DNA of 64,000 nucleotides from Thalassotalea_F euphylliae (GCF_042682785.1 NZ_JBHUIB010000001.1:186001-250000); one strand, 5' to 3'; numbered from the stretch's first letter, positions 53,078 to 63,068 are shown. Numbers and translations are program-made. The notes: generated by a model not told the origin, from the sequence alone.

Positions 53078-53170
53078 TGGCGGTGAGAGAGGGATTCGAA
53101 CCCTCGATACAGCTACAAACTGTATACTCCCTTAGCAGGGGAGCGCCTTCAGCCTCTCGGCCATCTCACC
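53078..53170 (-). tRNA. tRNA-Ser (GCT)
   Basis: A 93-base class II tRNA with acceptor GGTGAGA / TCTCACC, anticodon loop CTGCTAA in stem CTCCC / GGGAG, a long variable arm (TATACAG / CTGTATC), T arm GGTTCGAATCC and encoded CCA. It is the first gene of the Ser-Arg array. Confidence 0.96.
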
Positions 53171-53180
53171 AGTGGGTGCG

Positions 53181-53209
53181 AATATTAATGGTTTAGAAAA
53201 ATAAGTCAA
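53181..53209 (-). promoter_or_regulatory. Promoter of tRNA-Ser/Arg array
   Basis: On the minus strand TTGACT, a 16-17-base spacer, TAATAT or AATATT, then a GC-rich CGCACCC discriminator, just upstream of tRNA-Ser. Confidence 0.65.
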
Positions 53210-53349
53210 TTGGTTTTTTAACTTTTTCGACCGTTTGTCGAGATTTCAATCAACACGTGCAGATTTAAGACAGTTCAATCGATTAAATCACCGTAATTAC
53301 GACACCTAACTATGTATTTATTAGACAGATATATTTCATCAGTAAATAA

Positions 53350-53377
53350 AAAAGGCTGCTTTAATAGCAGCCTTTTT
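53350..53377 (-). terminator. Terminator after M16 peptidase gene
   Basis: Stem AAGGCTGCT / AGCAGCCTT with loop TTAAT. A and T runs on both sides make it usable in either direction. It lies 17 bases past the stop at 53394. Confidence 0.88.
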
Positions 53378-53393
53378 CTTATCGTTAACAATG

Positions 53394-56123
53394 CTATTTC
53401 ACCTTGCTAAAGTCGCCACCTTTTAAGATAGAGAAATTCTCTTGCTTAAGGTATTTTTTAACAACCTTATGAAGGTCCTTAGCGGTTAATTTCGCTAATT
53501 TCTCTTCATATTTTTTGCTGAATTGCATCGTTTTACCATGATATAGATTACTGTTCAGTTTACCCACTAGTTCATTATCTTGTGAACGACTGACACGTTT
53601 TCCTTGCAATAGACCTGATTTTGCAGATTCTACTTCTTCTTCGGTAAATCCATCTTTGATTAAGCGCGCAAGTTCCTCTTTAAAGCCAATTTCGACTTTG
53701 TTGAGGTTCTGCGGTGCACAAATAGCATATGCCCCCATTGAAGCACGAGCATCACTGCTGCTCATACGAACAAAAGAGCCCGCTCCGTAGCTTAAGCCGT
53801 CTTGCTGTCTTAAACGGGTTGCTAGTCGACTATTCAAAAAGCCACCACCAAAAATGTAGTTAGCAAGTTCCAGTGCTGGTGCATCTTTGCTATTAACACC
53901 AACAGGCAAGCTGGTTAACGCGACAAACACGGCATTTTCTTTGTCTGGCGTATTGAACTCCTGATCTTTCACTTTTAATTTGTGATAAGGGTGAGCGATA
54001 CGCTGGTACGCTTCTCTCGACTTCCAGTTACCAAATAACGAATTTATCAGATCAACGACGGCTTTCTCATTAAAGTCACCTACAACACTGATTTGCATGC
54101 TATTCGCGCTATAGAACTGTTTATGAAACGCCTTTAAATCGTCTAACTTAACTGTCTTAAGCGCGGCCAACTCTTCTTCCATCGTTGATATATAACGAGG
54201 ATGCGTTTTGCCGAATGGACTTTGACGACGACTGTACTCTCTAAAGACAATAGCCTGTGGATCTTGTAACTGTGTTTCAAGGTCAACCTTAGCAGCAGCA
54301 AGCACTTGCTCGAATTCTTTCTGATCAAAGCGTGGAGCCTGCAATACTTCAGCCATTAACTTCATTGCAGGAACTAAATTAGACTTAACCGTTTCTAACG
54401 ACGCAGAAGCACCCTCTGCGCCACCACCAATCCGAGCATTGGTTTTAATTTTATCAAACTCATCCTTTAGTTGTTCTCGGTTCATAGTACGCGTACCACG
54501 CATCAGCATCGAACCCGTTAAATCACCAATCAACGCTTTATTTTGCAATGAGTCAAGTGTTCCCATCTGCGTTGCTAAACGAACCTGCACCGTTTCACCA
54601 CGCGTTTTCTTTTTAAGCAGTGATACTTTTATGCCGTTGTCTAACGTGAAAGACTTAGTGCGCTTGTCGATATTGTCGTGGCTAGGATCAAAAGCTTCTC
54701 CTTGGGCAACCCCTTTACGACCTTTATAGCCTTCAACCAGCGCTTGAACACTTTCGACTTTAGGAATCTCGATACGTTGGGATTCACTTGTTGGAATAAA
54801 GCGACCTAACGTACGGTTATTCTGTTGTAGGTATTTTTCGGCAACAGCTTGCACTTCTTGTACCGTAACCTTCTCGATACCATCACGGTTTAAAAACATT
54901 AAACGCCAATCGCCCATTCCCAGCCACTCACTTAGTTCAAGTGCGATACTTTCAGAGGAATTAAATGCTAAGTCTATGTTTTTCATCAACGTACGCTTAG
55001 CACGTTCTACTTCTTCGTTGGTAAAAGGTTTACTCTCTATAGACTCTAGTACCGTTAGTAAGCCCATTTCAGCGGTTTTTATGTCTTTCTGTTTATCAAC
55101 TTGTGCGAAATAAAGTGCAACACCAGGGTCCTGCCACTGAAAGTTAAAACCAAAGGTACGCGCGGCAACTTTATTTTCAACTAATGTCTTGTGTAAACGA
55201 CCTGTCGCGTTAGCCCCTAAAATCTCTGTTGCTACATTTAGTGCTGCAAATTCAGGGTGCGAACCTGCAGGTACATGATATGCAGCTCCAACCAGCTGAG
55301 CGTCTCCTACACGGCGAACCGTTACTTCTCGCTCACCATCTTGAGCAGGTTCTTCAGTGTATAGAGGTTGAATGACTCGGTCTGGCTTAGGAATAACACC
55401 AAAGTACTTTTCAACCAACGCTAGCATGTCATCATTTTCAAACTTACCCGCCACAATAAGCGTTGCGTTATCCGGCTGATAATATTTTTTATAAAACGCT
55501 TGTAGACGTTCAATATTGACATTTTCGAGGTCTGAACGCGCGCCTATGGTTGATTTACCATAGTTATGCCATTCAAACGCTGATGCCAACATACGCTGGA
55601 GCGTGATACGGAATGGGCTATTTTCACCACGTTCAAACTCATTGCGAACTACCGTCATTTCACTGTCTAAATCTTTCTTCGCGATAAAGGAGTTGACCAT
55701 ACGATCAGCTTCCATATCTAGCGCCCAGTTAATGTTTTCCGGACTTGCAGTGAAAGTTTCAAAATAATTAGTTCTATCAGTCCATGTGGTGCCATTGGGA
55801 CGAGCACCGTGCGCACTTAATTCGGCAGGAATATCTGGGTGTCTCGGCGTGCCTTTAAACACCAAATGCTCAAGCAAGTGAGCCATACCAGTCTCACCGT
55901 AATTTTCATGTTTAGAACCAACTCGATAAGTCACATTGACTGTAACGGTCTCTTTGGTTTGATCAGGGAATAATAGTACCTGCAAGCCATTATCAAGCTT
56001 GTATTCAGAAATCCCCTCAATCTCAGTTACCTTTTCAGCAGCCAAAGCAAATGATGAGAGTGTTGTAACAGAGAGAAGCAGCGAGCCAACGACAGCAAGG
56101 CGGCTGGCATTCAACAAGAACAT
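53394..56123 (-). CDS. Periplasmic M16-family zinc protease (pitrilysin type)
   Basis: A 909-residue exported protease with a signal peptide (hydrophobic run about 9-29, ending ALAAEK). It has two full M16 halves. The N-terminal half carries the inverted zinc motif HLLEH (82-86, AHLLEHLVFKG) and the downstream Glu block (VVRNEFERGENSPF). The C-terminal half (from about 475, FTLDNGIKVSLLKKKTRGET) lacks HxxEH and is the usual inactive partner. M16 enzymes degrade peptides within a closed chamber. It is common in Alteromonadales as a periplasmic peptidase. It has its own terminator and does not share an operon with csrA. Confidence 0.93.
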   Translation of the reverse strand: MFLLNASRLAVVGSLLLSVTTLSSFALAAEKVTEIEGISEYKLDNGLQVLLFPDQTKETVTVNVTYRVGSKHENYGETGMAHLLEHLVFKGTPRHPDIPAELSAHGARPNGTTWTDRTNYFETFTASPENINWALDMEADRMVNSFIAKKDLDSEMTVVRNEFERGENSPFRITLQRMLASAFEWHNYGKSTIGARSDLENVNIERLQAFYKKYYQPDNATLIVAGKFENDDMLALVEKYFGVIPKPDRVIQPLYTEEPAQDGEREVTVRRVGDAQLVGAAYHVPAGSHPEFAALNVATEILGANATGRLHKTLVENKVAARTFGFNFQWQDPGVALYFAQVDKQKDIKTAEMGLLTVLESIESKPFTNEEVERAKRTLMKNIDLAFNSSESIALELSEWLGMGDWRLMFLNRDGIEKVTVQEVQAVAEKYLQQNNRTLGRFIPTSESQRIEIPKVESVQALVEGYKGRKGVAQGEAFDPSHDNIDKRTKSFTLDNGIKVSLLKKKTRGETVQVRLATQMGTLDSLQNKALIGDLTGSMLMRGTRTMNREQLKDEFDKIKTNARIGGGAEGASASLETVKSNLVPAMKLMAEVLQAPRFDQKEFEQVLAAAKVDLETQLQDPQAIVFREYSRRQSPFGKTHPRYISTMEEELAALKTVKLDDLKAFHKQFYSANSMQISVVGDFNEKAVVDLINSLFGNWKSREAYQRIAHPYHKLKVKDQEFNTPDKENAVFVALTSLPVGVNSKDAPALELANYIFGGGFLNSRLATRLRQQDGLSYGAGSFVRMSSSDARASMGAYAICAPQNLNKVEIGFKEELARLIKDGFTEEEVESAKSGLLQGKRVSRSQDNELVGKLNSNLYHGKTMQFSKKYEEKLAKLTAKDLHKVVKKYLKQENFSILKGGDFSKVK

Positions 56124-56214
56124 CCCGTTCTCCTTATTTTTTACAAATTATTAACGTTAGTGCAGACAAGAACTTAAAGGAATGGAATAGATTTGTATAG
56201 ATATTTTAGGCAGA

Positions 56215-56241
56215 AAAAAGGCCGGCATTGCCGACCTTTCT
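56215..56241 (-). terminator. Terminator after csrA
   Basis: Stem AAAGGCCGGCA / TGCCGACCTTT with one mismatch and a T-run on the minus strand, directly after the csrA stop. Confidence 0.8.
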
Positions 56242-56439
56242 TTAGAATTGATTACCGTTTGCGTCCGAATCGCCTTTTTCGGCTTGTATACGCATGTAAA
56301 TTTCTTCACGGTGAACCGAGACTTCTTTCGGTGCATTAACACCAATTCGAACCTGGTTACCTTTAACACCTAACACCGTGACTGTGACATCGTCACCAAT
56401 CATTAACGTTTCACCAACGCGACGAGTTAAAATTAACAT
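56242..56439 (-). CDS. csrA: Carbon storage regulator CsrA
   Basis: A 65-residue RNA-binding protein, MLILTRRVGETLMIGDDVTV to YMRIQAEKG, almost identical to the family consensus with the RNA-contacting LTRRVGE and VHREEIY. It binds GGA motifs in mRNA leaders, controlling carbon metabolism, motility and biofilm. It is downstream of alaS-lysC, as in other gammaproteobacteria, with 134 bases between lysC and csrA for its own promoter. Confidence 0.97.
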   Translation of the reverse strand: MLILTRRVGETLMIGDDVTVTVLGVKGNQVRIGVNAPKEVSVHREEIYMRIQAEKGDSDANGNQF

Positions 56440-56573
56440 TCTACCGTTCCTTTAAGTATGAATTGAGATCCACTAAATATTTTAAAAGCTAGTTTTTGGT
56501 CATCGACCTAATTTAAGTTAGTCTATTTTTAACAAAAATTCATGAACTTAATTCATAAAAAGCCTAAAAATAA

Positions 56574-57803
56574 CTACTTAGCTGACAAATCCAAACCAAA
56601 TTCACTGTGTAACATACGTACAGCCTGAATCAGCTTTGACTCATCGATTACAACAGAAAGTGAAATTTCTGAGGTTGAAATTAATTTAATTTCAATGTGG
56701 TCTGACGCGAGCACCGACAGCGTGTCGCCGATTACATTTGCGTGAGATTTTATGCCCACTCCAACTACAGATATTGTAGCAACAGAGTCGAGGACGTGAA
56801 TAGTACCAAACTTGTTACACTTTGTAATCCGCTCAAGCGCACTTTTTGTACAACTCAACGTGTTTCTCGGGATAGTAAAAGCCAATCGATTTAATTTCTC
56901 TTGGTTATCACATAACGTTGTTAGGTTGGTTGTAACACCCTCCTCTTCGAGCGTTTTAAACACCTGTGCGATCGTTTGATGGTCAATATCGTCTATTGTC
57001 ACCAATGCTTCTTGCTGTTGATGGCAAACTGCGGTCACGGGTTTGTTACGCTGATGTTCAGCAAGTAGTGTCTGTTTTGTCATGACCTGTGTTCCTGTGC
57101 CTTTTACTAAACTACTCAATACTCTTATTGGCATTTCGTGCCTGAAGGCATACTCGACAGCTCTGTCTTGTAGCACTTTTGCACCAAGGCTAGCCATCAC
57201 TAACATTTCGTCGAAACTGATGGCGGGGATCTTGGTCACATTATTAACCAGTCGAGGATCTGCCGTATATACACCATCAACATCAGTAAATATCTGACAT
57301 TCACTAGCCCCCAGAGCTACGGCTAATGCAACCGCACTCGTGTCTGACCCCCCGCGACCTAAGGTAGTGATATTATTATCTCTATCCTGACCTTGAAAGC
57401 CTGCAACTACGATAACCTGTTCTTGTGCCAATGCTTGATGAAGTCGCTCGGTTTCTATGTGCTCAATTCTCGCATTGCCAAATCGATTATTGGTTTTTAT
57501 ACCAATTTGATGAGCTAGTAGTGAAATAGCAGAAATACCGCGCTGAATAAGTGCAATAGACAACAGCGAAATGCTGACTTGCTCGCCAGATGAGAGAAGC
57601 ATATCGAGCTCTCTTGTCGCAGGTTCGCTGTCTAGCTGTTGTGCTAACCCTAATAGACGATTAGTTTCGCCAGACATTGCTGACAACACGACAACCACTT
57701 GATGGCCTTGTCGAACGGTAGCAATGATATTTTCAGCTACCGCCTCAATACGAGAAAGGGAACCCACAGAGGTTCCCCCATATTTTTGAACGATGACCGC
57801 CAC
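56574..57803 (-). CDS. lysC: Aspartate kinase, monofunctional
   Basis: A 409-residue aspartokinase. It has the catalytic block VQKYGGTSVGS at the N-terminus, LGRGGSDTSAVALAVALGAS, FTDVDGVYTADPR and MASLGAKVLQDRAVEYA, and two ACT domains at the C-terminus (about 265-400, ISVVGVGIKSHANV) for feedback by lysine and/or threonine. It starts the aspartate pathway. The single-domain form without homoserine dehydrogenase is that normally found downstream of alaS. It lies 6 bases after alaS, so the two are co-transcribed. Confidence 0.95.
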   Translation of the reverse strand: MAVIVQKYGGTSVGSLSRIEAVAENIIATVRQGHQVVVVLSAMSGETNRLLGLAQQLDSEPATRELDMLLSSGEQVSISLLSIALIQRGISAISLLAHQIGIKTNNRFGNARIEHIETERLHQALAQEQVIVVAGFQGQDRDNNITTLGRGGSDTSAVALAVALGASECQIFTDVDGVYTADPRLVNNVTKIPAISFDEMLVMASLGAKVLQDRAVEYAFRHEMPIRVLSSLVKGTGTQVMTKQTLLAEHQRNKPVTAVCHQQQEALVTIDDIDHQTIAQVFKTLEEEGVTTNLTTLCDNQEKLNRLAFTIPRNTLSCTKSALERITKCNKFGTIHVLDSVATISVVGVGIKSHANVIGDTLSVLASDHIEIKLISTSEISLSVVIDESKLIQAVRMLHSEFGLDLSAK

Positions 57804-57809
57804 TAGTGA

Positions 57810-60434
57810 TTAACTAAGTTTTTCAGCTAACCAAGGTTGAACGGTTTCTAACGCTGTCCCAATGTTTTCTGGTTGGCTACCGCCAGCTTGGGCCATGTCA
57901 GGGCGCCCACCACCTTTACCGCCAACTTGTTGAGCGACCATATTTACTAGTTCGCCAGCTTTAACACGATCAGTTAAATCTTTAGTCACACCAGCAATCA
58001 GGCCTACTTTTCCACCATTAGCTGTTGCCAGCATAATGATGCCTGAACCCATTTTCACTTTAAGTTCGTCAACCATTCCACGAAGCGCTTTCGACTCAAC
58101 ACCATCTAAGTCCGCAATGAGTGCTTTTACGCCGTTAATTTCAACCGCTTGGCTTACCAAGTCACCACTTGCAGCAGCATTCAGTTGCTGCTTAAGCTGA
58201 CTAATTTCTTTTTCTAATTGCTTAGTACGTGTGATCATTTGCTCTACTTTTGATGTAGAACTTGGGACATCAGACTTCACTAACGAAGCAATCATCGCCA
58301 ATGTATCTGCTTGGCTGTCGATGAAGCTCAATGCAGCTTCTGCAGTCACCGCTTCTATACGGCGAATACCTGCGGCAATTCCTGATTCAGAGACAATCTT
58401 GAATAATCCAATATCACCTGTGCGCTCTACATGCACACCACCGCATAGTTCGATAGAGCAACCGTCAAATGAGACAACACGGACTTCGTCATCGTACTTT
58501 TCGCCAAACAAGGCCATCGCGCCTTTTTCTTTCGCTTGGTCGATATGCATTAAATCAGTTTCTTGAGAAATATTGCGGCGAATTTCTTCGTTTACTTTCT
58601 TTTCGATAGTACGCAGTTGCTCTGCTGTCACCGCTTCATAATGCGAGAAGTCAAAACGTAATTTATCTGGGTCCACCAATGAACCTTTTTGTGTCACGTG
58701 CTCACCTAATTCTGCACGCAACACCGCATGTAAAATATGTGTTGCCGTATGGTTTTTGATGATTTTTGCGCGACGTTCGCTATCAATTTCAGCACTCACA
58801 CGACGGTTAACACCCATGGTTACTTTTGCCACACCATGGTGCGCAAAGGCATTACCAACTTTTACCGTATCAGTTACTTCGAATACGCCACCGTCTAAGT
58901 GCAAAATACCAGTATCGCCTACTTGACCACCTGACTCAGCATAAAATGGCGTGTTATCTAGAACAACCACACCTTTCTCACCCGGTTGTAATTCTGCCGT
59001 TGGCTCACCGTCTTTAAATAGCTCAACAATAGTCGCTGAATATTCATGTTTGTCGTAGCCTTTAAATTGCGTTTGCTTATCAGACTTCAACTGTTCGTTG
59101 TAATCAGTACCAAACTGGCTAGCTTGTTGCGCACGCTCGCGTTGCAAACCCATGGCTACATCAAAGCCATTTTGGTCAATCTTCAGCATACGCTCACGTG
59201 CGATATCCGCTGTTAAATCAGCAGGGAAACCATACGTGTCGTACAATTTAAAGACGTCGTCACCGTTTATAGTGTCGCCTTCAAGATCCTTGATAATATC
59301 CTCAAGTAGCGCCATACCTCGGTCTAGCGTACGACCAAACTGCTCTTCTTCAATACGTAGCATTTTTTCAACAACAGCCTGCTGTTGCACAAGCTCTGGA
59401 TAGGCTTCGCCCATTTGCTCAATCAATGCTGCCACAAGTTTGTGGAAGAAAAAGTCTTTTGCGCCAAGCTTATGACCGTGGCGAATAGCACGACGAATGA
59501 TACGGCGAAGAACGTAACCACGCCCTTCGTTTGACGGCATCACACCATCCGCGATCATAAAGCTACATGAGCGGATATGGTCGGCAATAACACGTAGTGA
59601 CTTGTTCTCTAAGTCATCAGCCTCAAGAAGCTTTGCAGCTGCGCCGATAAGCCCTTGGAAAATATCGATTTCGTAGTTACTGTGAACGCCTTGCATAATG
59701 GCTGAAATACGCTCAAGCCCCATACCTGTATCTACTGACGGTTTTGGTAATGGTTCCATTGTTCCGTCGCCATGACGGTTAAATTGCATGAAAACTAGGT
59801 TCCAAATTTCAATGAAGCGATCACCGTCTTCTTCAGGAGAGCCCGGAGGACCTCCCCAAATGTGTTCGCCGTGATCATAGAAGATCTCTGAACAAGGGCC
59901 ACATGGACCTGTATCGCCCATTGACCAGAAGTTGTCTGAATCGTATTGCTTGCCGCCTTTCTTATCACCGATGCGGATAATCTTTTCTGCTGGCACGCCA
60001 ACTTGCTTGTTCCAGATATCAAACGCTTCGTCATCTGTCTCGTAAACCGTTACAAGCAATTTTTCTTCTGGCAAGCCTAATACTTTGGTTAAGAACTCCC
60101 AACCAAAATTAATTGCATCTTGCTTGAAGTAATCGCCAAAACTGAAGTTACCTAGCATTTCAAAAAATGTGTGGTGACGTGCTGTGTAACCTACGTTTTC
60201 TAAGTCATTGTGTTTACCACCTGCGCGCACACAACGCTGTGAAGAAGTAGCTCGCGTATAGCTGCGCTTTTCCGCGCCTAAGAAAACGTCTTTGAATGGC
60301 ACCATACCGGCGTTCGTAAATAGCAATGTGGCATCGTTTCCTGGTACCAAAGAACTACTTTGAACAATTTGGTGTTGCTTCGAGGCAAAGAAATTTAAAA
60401 ATGCCTGACGTATTTCAGCACTACTTCTAATCAT
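57810..60434 (-). CDS. alaS: Alanine--tRNA ligase
   Basis: An 874-residue class II synthetase. It has the aminoacylation core (SSSLVPGNDATLLFTNAGMV, TARHHTFFEMLGNFSFGDYF, GMGLERIS), the editing domain with zinc residues (NHTATHILHAVL, CGGVHVERTGDIG), a coiled coil (TRTKQLEKEISQLKQQLNAA), and the C-terminal GGKGGGRPDMAQAGG. Full length for the family. It is the middle gene of recX-alaS-lysC, 18 bases after recX. Confidence 0.97.
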   Translation of the reverse strand: MIRSSAEIRQAFLNFFASKQHQIVQSSSLVPGNDATLLFTNAGMVPFKDVFLGAEKRSYTRATSSQRCVRAGGKHNDLENVGYTARHHTFFEMLGNFSFGDYFKQDAINFGWEFLTKVLGLPEEKLLVTVYETDDEAFDIWNKQVGVPAEKIIRIGDKKGGKQYDSDNFWSMGDTGPCGPCSEIFYDHGEHIWGGPPGSPEEDGDRFIEIWNLVFMQFNRHGDGTMEPLPKPSVDTGMGLERISAIMQGVHSNYEIDIFQGLIGAAAKLLEADDLENKSLRVIADHIRSCSFMIADGVMPSNEGRGYVLRRIIRRAIRHGHKLGAKDFFFHKLVAALIEQMGEAYPELVQQQAVVEKMLRIEEEQFGRTLDRGMALLEDIIKDLEGDTINGDDVFKLYDTYGFPADLTADIARERMLKIDQNGFDVAMGLQRERAQQASQFGTDYNEQLKSDKQTQFKGYDKHEYSATIVELFKDGEPTAELQPGEKGVVVLDNTPFYAESGGQVGDTGILHLDGGVFEVTDTVKVGNAFAHHGVAKVTMGVNRRVSAEIDSERRAKIIKNHTATHILHAVLRAELGEHVTQKGSLVDPDKLRFDFSHYEAVTAEQLRTIEKKVNEEIRRNISQETDLMHIDQAKEKGAMALFGEKYDDEVRVVSFDGCSIELCGGVHVERTGDIGLFKIVSESGIAAGIRRIEAVTAEAALSFIDSQADTLAMIASLVKSDVPSSTSKVEQMITRTKQLEKEISQLKQQLNAAASGDLVSQAVEINGVKALIADLDGVESKALRGMVDELKVKMGSGIIMLATANGGKVGLIAGVTKDLTDRVKAGELVNMVAQQVGGKGGGRPDMAQAGGSQPENIGTALETVQPWLAEKLS

Positions 60435-60452
60435 GGGATTATTCCAATTAAC

Positions 60453-60896
60453 TTAATATTCTGGGTTCAATGCCGCCATGCACTCATCTATCGAGAAGCC
60501 GCGGTACTGTAAAAATCTTAATCTTTTTGCCTTGTCTTTCTGATCAGCAATTGAGGTGCCACCGAATCGTTTTTCGTAGGCTTGTTGCGCTTGTTCATAC
60601 CAATCAACACCAAGTTCAGTTAACACAGGTTGGTAGATATCTTTATGCACACCCTTTTGCGCTAAATCTTGTCGAATACGCTGCCAACCATAGCCTCGGC
60701 TGACCTTATTGCGAATCATACTTTCGGCATAACGTATATTGGACAGGTAGTTGTTCTCGATTAAGAACGCAATCACAACTTTCACATCGTCGCGATCAAA
60801 TGAACGTACTGTAAGCTTTTGAAGCAGCTCTTTTTCAGAATGTTCACGGCGAGAAAGCAATCCAATAGCCGAGTGCAGTATTTCTTTATTCAACAA
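60453..60896 (-). CDS. recX: RecA regulator RecX
   Basis: A 147-residue RecX with its three-helix repeats: AIGLLSRREHSEKELLQKL, VIAFLIENNYLSNIRYAESM, RGYGWQRIRQDLAQKGVHKD, and FLQYRGFSIDECMAAL. RecX trims or blocks RecA filaments. The frame has no ATG at its start; it opens TTG-TTG directly after an in-frame TAG, with no clear ribosome site. recA, the usual upstream neighbour, is not adjacent: the gene before it is the metallo-hydrolase at 61050. Confidence 0.9.
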   Translation of the reverse strand: MLNKEILHSAIGLLSRREHSEKELLQKLTVRSFDRDDVKVVIAFLIENNYLSNIRYAESMIRNKVSRGYGWQRIRQDLAQKGVHKDIYQPVLTELGVDWYEQAQQAYEKRFGGTSIADQKDKAKRLRFLQYRGFSIDECMAALNPEY

Positions 60897-60965
60897 CTAA
60901 AACGACAGACAAATAATAGTCGGTATTCTACCTATAAAACCCGTGCAATGTGTAGTGCTTTTATT

Positions 60966-61025
60966 CGATTTTTGCGCGCAAAATCGCATGTAGAATGGGA
61001 TTGGGCAACGAAGTAGCTGCCCAAT
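60966..61025. other. Palindrome and hairpin between recX and MBL gene
   Basis: CGATTTTTGCGCGCAAAATC is near-palindromic (60966-60986), and ATTGGGCA / TGCCCAAT (61000-61025) forms a hairpin just after the MBL-gene stop. The second may end that message, though it has no T-run. No LexA box was seen before recX. Confidence 0.4.
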
Positions 61026-61049
61026 TGAGTGTTGTGAAAACTGATGTGG

Positions 61050-61898
61050 TTATTTATAGGCGGCTATTAGGGTTTTTAACCAACGTTCTTCCGTAATAAA
61101 ACGCCATGACAAATGCTTGTATTGAGGTTGAATACCGGCTGCTAAAATCTGCTCTTCTGTTTTACCTTCTTTGAGGTAACCTTTGACCAGTTTAATTGAG
61201 TCTCTGATCATTTGAGCAAACGCCTTCAAACCGGCTTTGTCTGTTAGCTTTCCATGACCGGGAATAATCACTACATCGTCAGGATAGTTAGCAATCATAT
61301 GTTCGACATTTTTCAGATAGCCATCCACAGATCCGCCGCCTTTGGTATCAACATAGGGAAAGCCAAGCTCAAAAAATAAATCACCAGTATGCAGCACATT
61401 CGCATTTTTAAAGTAAACCACTGTATCGCTGTCGGTATGGCCGCCTGGTAAGTGTGTTAACAACACTTCTTCATTATCTAAATGAATCGTCACGCCTTGG
61501 TCATAAGTAACGACAGGTAGCGCATCTTCAGTTAGTTTTTCATTAGACTTCAAACGGTTGCGAACATTATGATGCGCAAAAATAGGTGCTTTGTGGGAAA
61601 AGTAGCTATTACTGCCGGTATGGTCGCCATGGTAATGGGTGTTAACAATGTATTTTAGCGGCTTGTCTTCTAATGTTTTCAGCGCTGCTTCAATTTTTTC
61701 TGCAAGAGGCGCATATTGGTCATCAACCATCAGCAACCCTTTCGGAGTGGCAAGCACACCGATATTGCCGCCAGAACCTTGTAGCATGTATACCTGTCCA
61801 GCCGCCTTCTGTGCGGTTATGTTAACGTCTGAAAAGTCTCTTGCTTGAGCGGACAAGCTCAGTGCCAGTGCTGATAGGGTAACGATGAATTTTTTCAT
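61050..61898 (-). CDS. Periplasmic metallo-beta-lactamase-fold hydrolase
   Basis: A 282-residue exported protein with a signal peptide (MKKFIVTLSALALSLSAQA). It has the MBL-fold metal motif HYHGDHTGSN (HxHxDH), the second metal His in LPGGHTDSDT, Asp in LHTGDLFFELG, and the final His in VVIIPGHGKL. This is the broad MBL-hydrolase family that includes class B beta-lactamases, but the loops do not point to a specific lactamase type. The substrate is unknown. It lies between recX and dinB with no shared operon signs; the 85-base gap to dinB is short. Confidence 0.88.
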   Translation of the reverse strand: MKKFIVTLSALALSLSAQARDFSDVNITAQKAAGQVYMLQGSGGNIGVLATPKGLLMVDDQYAPLAEKIEAALKTLEDKPLKYIVNTHYHGDHTGSNSYFSHKAPIFAHHNVRNRLKSNEKLTEDALPVVTYDQGVTIHLDNEEVLLTHLPGGHTDSDTVVYFKNANVLHTGDLFFELGFPYVDTKGGGSVDGYLKNVEHMIANYPDDVVIIPGHGKLTDKAGLKAFAQMIRDSIKLVKGYLKEGKTEEQILAAGIQPQYKHLSWRFITEERWLKTLIAAYK

Positions 61899-61983
61899 AA
61901 AAGTTTTCTTCTAGTTTTTATATATCGTGAAGCTATTACGACTCTAGAAGATCTAAGATCAATTGTACAGTACGTAACCAAGG

Positions 61984-63048
61984 CTAGAGATTTAGGGCTA
62001 ATTGAATATCTTCCTGTGCCTCAGGAGACGTCTTGTGTTCTCGAAACCCTACAAATATCCCCACTAATCTTACCGGCTTGTCTTCGCCTCTCAGAAAGGC
62101 TTTCTCAATAAGGTCAGCGAAGATCGACTCATCAGGTTCCATACCTTGAGTCTCCATCGTGGTTTGTGTGAAATCATTGAATTTAAGCTTAACGCCTAGT
62201 TTGCTGATCGTTTTACTTTTATGCGGTGAAAGCCGGTGAAGTAACTTTTCCATCAAGTTAGGAAGCTGCGCAACACATGCGCCGGCAGTTGGCAAATCAT
62301 CCTGATAAGTGCGCTCTACCCCCACCGATTTTCTCACGCGATTAGTCTTGACGCTTCGGTGGTCTTGACCAAAGCCATAGTCATAAAGCCGCTCTGCAAA
62401 ACTTCCTACAACGCTAGTCAACGCAGCTACCGAACTTTCCCTGATATCTTTACAGGTCGTAAAGCCTTGACTAGCAAGCTTTTCAGCGGTCTTAGGCCCA
62501 ATTCCAGGAATTTTTCGCAAAGGCAATTCTTCAACAAAAGCGGCCACTTTATCGGGAGACACCACGCATTGTCCGTTAGGTTTGTTTTCGTCTGAAGCAA
62601 TTTTGGCAAGAAACTTATTGGGTGCAACGCCAGCCGACGCAGTAAGTTGTAACTCGCGAAATATGCTGGCCCGTATCTCTTCTGCAATCAGCGTTGCACT
62701 GCCTTGGCACTGCGGGCAATCGGTTACATCAAGGTAAGCTTCATCGAGTGACAACGGCTCGATAAGCTGAGTATAGCGCGAAAATATCTCTCGAATGTGT
62801 GCAGATACCTCCTTATATACATCCATGCGCCCATGCACTATAACTAAATCAGGGCACAGTTGTTTCGCACGCATTGCAGGCATCGCTGATCGCACACCAT
62901 GCCGACGAGCAATATAATTGCATGTAGAAAGTACACTTCGCTTACCATCGCCGCCAACAGCCAATGGCACTTGTTGATACTGAGGATTGTCGCGCATCTC
63001 AACCGCAGCATAGAAACAATCCATGTCGACATGAATAATTTTTCGCAT
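61984..63048 (-). CDS. dinB: DNA polymerase IV
   Basis: A 354-residue Y-family polymerase. It has the catalytic HVDMDCFYAAVEMRD at the N-terminus and SLDEAYLDVTDC (palm acidic residues), TASAGVAPNKFLAKIASDEN, LRKIPGIGPKTAEKLASQGF, and the little-finger domain. It performs error-prone translesion synthesis. The start at 63048 gives the normal N-terminus with AGGA close by; the open frame to 63099 is not needed. A LexA-like box at 63069-63084 lies 20 bases upstream, as expected for an SOS gene. Confidence 0.95.
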   Translation of the reverse strand: MRKIIHVDMDCFYAAVEMRDNPQYQQVPLAVGGDGKRSVLSTCNYIARRHGVRSAMPAMRAKQLCPDLVIVHGRMDVYKEVSAHIREIFSRYTQLIEPLSLDEAYLDVTDCPQCQGSATLIAEEIRASIFRELQLTASAGVAPNKFLAKIASDENKPNGQCVVSPDKVAAFVEELPLRKIPGIGPKTAEKLASQGFTTCKDIRESSVAALTSVVGSFAERLYDYGFGQDHRSVKTNRVRKSVGVERTYQDDLPTAGACVAQLPNLMEKLLHRLSPHKSKTISKLGVKLKFNDFTQTTMETQGMEPDESIFADLIEKAFLRGEDKPVRLVGIFVGFREHKTSPEAQEDIQLALNL

Positions 63049-63068
63049 GGTTCCTACTCGACAAACAA

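Noticed and set aside
60897..61049. SOS box before recX
   Set aside because: No CTGT-N8-ACAG-like sequence was found; the palindrome at 60966 does not match LexA.
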